From: Thioalkalivibrio sp.
Lineage (GTDB): Bacteria; Pseudomonadota; Gammaproteobacteria; Ectothiorhodospirales; Ectothiorhodospiraceae
Direction: 5' to 3'
Assembly: GCA_003550945.1 (NCBI GenBank)
Contig: PULL01000318.1
Location: 1-8,027, forward strand
Length of the DNA stretch: 8,027 nt
The notes under the pieces were generated by a model, which saw only the letters and a list, made by a program, of their open reading frames with translations, searched no databases and was not told where the DNA came from. How positions within the stretch are numbered: the first letter of the stretch is position 1; each line of letters starts with the position of its first letter. Position numbers and translations under genes: made by a program. Shown here in pieces: positions 5,909 to 8,027 of the stretch.

Positions 5909-7159
5909 TCATGCCGCCCCGCCGCGTCCCATCGCCAGCCCGGCGACGTGCCGCGCCGCCTGAACGGCGGTTTCCAGCAAGGGCACACCCTCGTACGCCC
6001 AGGACCCGCAGTAGAAGACGCGCCGACCGGGTTCGCGATGCCAGGCGTCCATCTGCCGCAACACCGTCTCCGTCCCGGTGTGAACTACGGCCCGTTGCAG
6101 CGGCGTGCGATCGATCACCGTGTCCTCCGCAACCGGAAAGATCGGGTTCCAGGTCTGGAAGACGGGGGGATCGTCGGTACTCATGCCCGCCTCGATCGCG
6201 TTGATCCAGACAGTGAACATGACCTTGTCCATTCCGGCGTCGGTCTGGAAGTTCAACGCGGTCCAGTCGCGTCGATACCGCGGCATGAAGCGTTGATCGG
6301 TGTGGGTGACCAGCTCGCCGTCGGCGAAACGGATGCCGGATAGCACTTCACGCTCGTGCTCGAACTGTGCGCCGTCGAGAAAGTCGAGCTGGTTGGCCTG
6401 GGTCGCGAGAATGACGCGGTCGAACAGCCCGCCTTCGCCCCGGGCATTGGCGACCGCGACCTGACTGTCCCGTTGCGCGACCTCGACCACGGCGCTGCCG
6501 CTGAAATGCTTCAGGTCTTGCGACAAGGCCTGAACGAGGGCCGAGGTGCCACCGCGCAGCCGCACCAGTCCGGGCCCGTGCAGGATGTCCTGCAGCAGCG
6601 ACAGCAGTTGACCGGCCGGCCAGTCGAGCAGGTGGCGTTCGTCGCAGGTGCAGATGGTGGTGAGCATCGGCAATACCAGTCCGCGCCAAACCTCCGTATC
6701 AAAGTCCTCGCGAGCGAGGTAGCTCTTCAGGGAGATGTCGCCGTTGTGCTCCGGGAGGTCTGTTCGCGCACGGGAGAGCCGGTAAAGCGTCCGCGCCACG
6801 CGCCACGCGCGCCGATCCAGATACCGCGGCGACCCGACGAAATGCCAGTCGGTCAGCGGGAAGCGGCCACTGCGGAACCAGGTACTGCGATCGGAACGGC
6901 TGCAGGAGATGAAGGTGCGGATGCCGTAGGTGCCCACACCGACCTGTTCAGCCAGCGAGAGCACGCTGTTCCAGGCCGAGGAATTCATCACGCGCAGCGG
7001 CACGTCCACGCGCGCGTCGCCTACGGATACCGCGTGCGCATCCATGCCCCAGTCGGGTTGCTGCTCAAAGACGGTGACATCACAACCACCCTCGCGGCAG
7101 AAATGCGCAGCCGCAAGGCCTGCCATTCCGCTTCCAACCACCGCAACGCTCAGTGTCAT
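5909..7159 (-). CDS. FAD-dependent oxidoreductase, amine-oxidase/COG2907-like
   Basis: This 416-residue flavoprotein has an N-terminal FAD-binding fold: SVAVVGSGMAGLAAA at residues 4-18 holds the GxGxxG loop, and the acidic end of the second strand is VTVFEQQ. The next block (VDVPLRVMNSSAWNSV) and the C-terminal FAD contact (VFYCGSWAYEGVPLLETAVQAA) follow the pattern of the amine oxidase/phytoene desaturase superfamily, closest in my reading to COG2907 predicted NAD/FAD-binding proteins. No signal peptide or membrane helix is evident. Reactions in this superfamily include amine oxidation and desaturation; which applies here cannot be read. The ATG at 7159 has GGAGGA five bases upstream. It follows the small membrane protein gene by 12 bases and precedes the alcohol dehydrogenase by 45, so it belongs to the same operon. 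Confidence 0.9.
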   Translation of the reverse strand: MTLSVAVVGSGMAGLAAAHFCREGGCDVTVFEQQPDWGMDAHAVSVGDARVDVPLRVMNSSAWNSVLSLAEQVGVGTYGIRTFISCSRSDRSTWFRSGRFPLTDWHFVGSPRYLDRRAWRVARTLYRLSRARTDLPEHNGDISLKSYLAREDFDTEVWRGLVLPMLTTICTCDERHLLDWPAGQLLSLLQDILHGPGLVRLRGGTSALVQALSQDLKHFSGSAVVEVAQRDSQVAVANARGEGGLFDRVILATQANQLDFLDGAQFEHEREVLSGIRFADGELVTHTDQRFMPRYRRDWTALNFQTDAGMDKVMFTVWINAIEAGMSTDDPPVFQTWNPIFPVAEDTVIDRTPLQRAVVHTGTETVLRQMDAWHREPGRRVFYCGSWAYEGVPLLETAVQAARHVAGLAMGRGGAA

Positions 7160-7163
7160 GGGT

Positions 7164-7169
7164 TCCTCC
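7164..7169 (-). promoter_or_regulatory. Ribosome binding site of the FAD oxidoreductase
   Basis: GGAGGA on the minus strand ends about five bases before the ATG at 7159. It lies in the 12-base gap after the small membrane protein gene and is the strongest such site in the cluster. Confidence 0.7.
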
Positions 7170-7171
7170 AG

Positions 7172-7351
7172 TCAACGCCTGGTGGAAAGGATCTGGATCA
7201 GGCCCGCGATTGCGACCACAGTGCCTCCGAAGGCGCCCGCGTAGGCGAGCAGCGACAGCGCGAGACCAGGCTCGATCGCGCGGCTGACCTGGGCCAGCAG
7301 CAGCGCAAGGCCCGCCAACAGGATCACCAGGCCGCCCAGCAAAAGACGCAC
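7172..7351 (-). CDS. Small two-helix membrane protein, 59 residues, unknown function
   Basis: A GTG at 7351, one base after the stop of the ABC ATPase, opens a frame of 59 residues that ends 12 bases before the FAD oxidoreductase. The product starts MRLLLGGLVILLAGLALLLA, a strong hydrophobic helix (about residues 2-20). A short polar turn QVSRAIEPG follows, then a second hydrophobic segment (about 30-54) and a basic tail STRR. Two membrane helices with an Arg-rich end suggest an integral inner-membrane protein with both ends in the cytoplasm. No family is recognised. The frame fills the gap almost exactly, which supports a real, translationally coupled gene. No clear ribosome binding site precedes the GTG, which fits coupling to the upstream stop. 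It could be a transporter accessory subunit or an anchor for the flanking enzymes; neither is shown. Confidence 0.65.
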   Translation of the reverse strand: MRLLLGGLVILLAGLALLLAQVSRAIEPGLALSLLAYAGAFGGTVVAIAGLIQILSTRR

Positions 7352-7352
7352 G

Positions 7353-8027
7353 TCAGCGGTAGAGCCAGCAGGCGGTGTGGTGATCCGGGCGGGGTTCCAG
7401 TTCCGGTGGATCCTGCTGGTCGCAGGTGCCCTGAATCATCCGGTTGCAACGCGGGTGGAAGCGGCAGCCGGGCGGCGGCTTCAGCAGGCTCGGCGGTTCG
7501 CCGGAGGGCACTTCGCGCAACTGCTGCGCATTGGCGGGATCCGGGTCGGCGATCGCTGCGAGCAGCGCCTGGGTGTAGGGGTGCTGCGGGTGGTTCAGCA
7601 GCTCGTTCACTTCCGCCTGTTCGACGATCCGACCCGCGTACATCACGAAGATCCGCTCCGCGAAGTGCCGCACCGTGGAAAGGTCGTGGGTGATGAAGGC
7701 CAGCGTCAGCCCGTGGTCGGTCTGGATGCGCCGCAGCAGTTGCAGGATCTCCACGCGCACCGACGCGTCCAGCATCGACACCGGCTCATCGGCAATGATC
7801 ATGGCCGGGCGCAGAATCAGTGCGCGTGCGATCACCACCCGCTGCTGCTGCCCGCCGCTCAGCATATGCGGGAACTTGGACAGGAAATCCTCCGGCGGCG
7901 TGAGCCGGACCTCCTCCAGGGCTTCCCGGGCGCGCTGCTCCCGTTCCGCGCGGTCGCGCACGCCGTGTACGATCAGCGGCTCGTGCAGGATGCGCCGCAC
8001 GTCCATGAACGGCGGCAGCGCGCCGTA
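7353..8027 (-). CDS. Oligopeptide/dipeptide-type ABC transporter ATP-binding protein, N-terminus outside window
   Basis: This is the C-terminal 224 residues or so of an ATPase that powers an inner-membrane importer of the Opp/Dpp class, which handles peptides, nickel, opines or some sugars. The frame is open to the window edge and reads YGALPPFMDVRRIL there, so the methionine at 8006 is internal and Walker A and the Q-loop lie outside. Present are the signature LSGGQQQR (about 7838-7862), Walker B MIIADEP, D-loop SMLDAS and switch histidine FITHDLS. After these come MYAGRIVEQ, HPYTQALLAAI and the oligopeptide-type C-terminal domain. That domain has four cysteines spaced C-x5-C-x7-C-x17-C, starting in GCRFHPRC. 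In related dipeptide transporter ATPases such cysteines have been reported to hold an iron-sulfur cluster. The permeases and binding protein should lie upstream, beyond base 8027. It is the first gene of the cluster that can be seen here. Confidence 0.93.
   Translation of the reverse strand, partial: YGALPPFMDVRRILHEPLIVHGVRDRAEREQRAREALEEVRLTPPEDFLSKFPHMLSGGQQQRVVIARALILRPAMIIADEPVSMLDASVRVEILQLLRRIQTDHGLTLAFITHDLSTVRHFAERIFVMYAGRIVEQAEVNELLNHPQHPYTQALLAAIADPDPANAQQLREVPSGEPPSLLKPPPGCRFHPRCNRMIQGTCDQQDPPELEPRPDHHTACWLYR

Noticed and set aside
5561..6343. A 260-codon plus-strand open frame over the dehydrogenase and FAD gene junction
   Set aside because: It crosses two well-supported minus-strand genes and shows no protein motifs.
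6356..7693. A 445-codon plus-strand open frame across the FAD oxidoreductase, small membrane gene and ABC ATPase
   Set aside because: It spans three minus-strand genes with better evidence, and its product is low-complexity and rich in Arg, Gln and Ala without motifs.

Overview
The window is GC-rich (roughly 60-65% by eye), densely coded bacterial DNA with Shine-Dalgarno-type starts. Two multidomain c-di-GMP enzymes with PAS domains, a bacterial-type rubredoxin and an oligopeptide-type ABC ATPase suggest a free-living proteobacterium. A gammaproteobacterium, perhaps related to the Ectothiorhodospiraceae/Chromatiales, is my guess from the style of the proteins; the sequence does not prove it. 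I see no rRNA, tRNA, CRISPR array, insertion sequence, integrase or attachment site.

Left part (1-2923): two c-di-GMP signalling genes face each other. A plus-strand PAS-GGDEF-EAL protein runs in from the left edge and ends at 1579. A minus-strand PAS-PAS-GGDEF diguanylate cyclase occupies 1628-2923. All catalytic motifs and both GGDEF inhibitory sites appear intact, so the pair could both make and break c-di-GMP.

Middle (2924-3536): a non-coding stretch of about 390 bases separates the diguanylate cyclase from a short plus-strand rubredoxin gene (3315-3482). It is a divergent promoter region. A 13-base element containing TAGAAT occurs once on each strand, facing outward, and two GC-rich hairpins lie in the cyclase leader.

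Right part (3537-8027): five tightly packed minus-strand genes look like one operon. In transcription order they are an oligopeptide-type ABC transporter ATPase (cut by the right edge), a 59-residue two-helix membrane protein, an FAD-dependent amine-oxidase-like oxidoreductase, a zinc-dependent alcohol dehydrogenase, and a P-loop protein of the cyclic 2,3-diphosphoglycerate synthetase-like family (COG2403). Gaps are 1, 12 and 49 bases and finally a 4-base ATGA overlap. The combination of a transporter, two oxidoreductases and a cDPG-synthetase-like enzyme suggests an uncharacterised small-molecule pathway. Its substrate cannot be read from the sequence.
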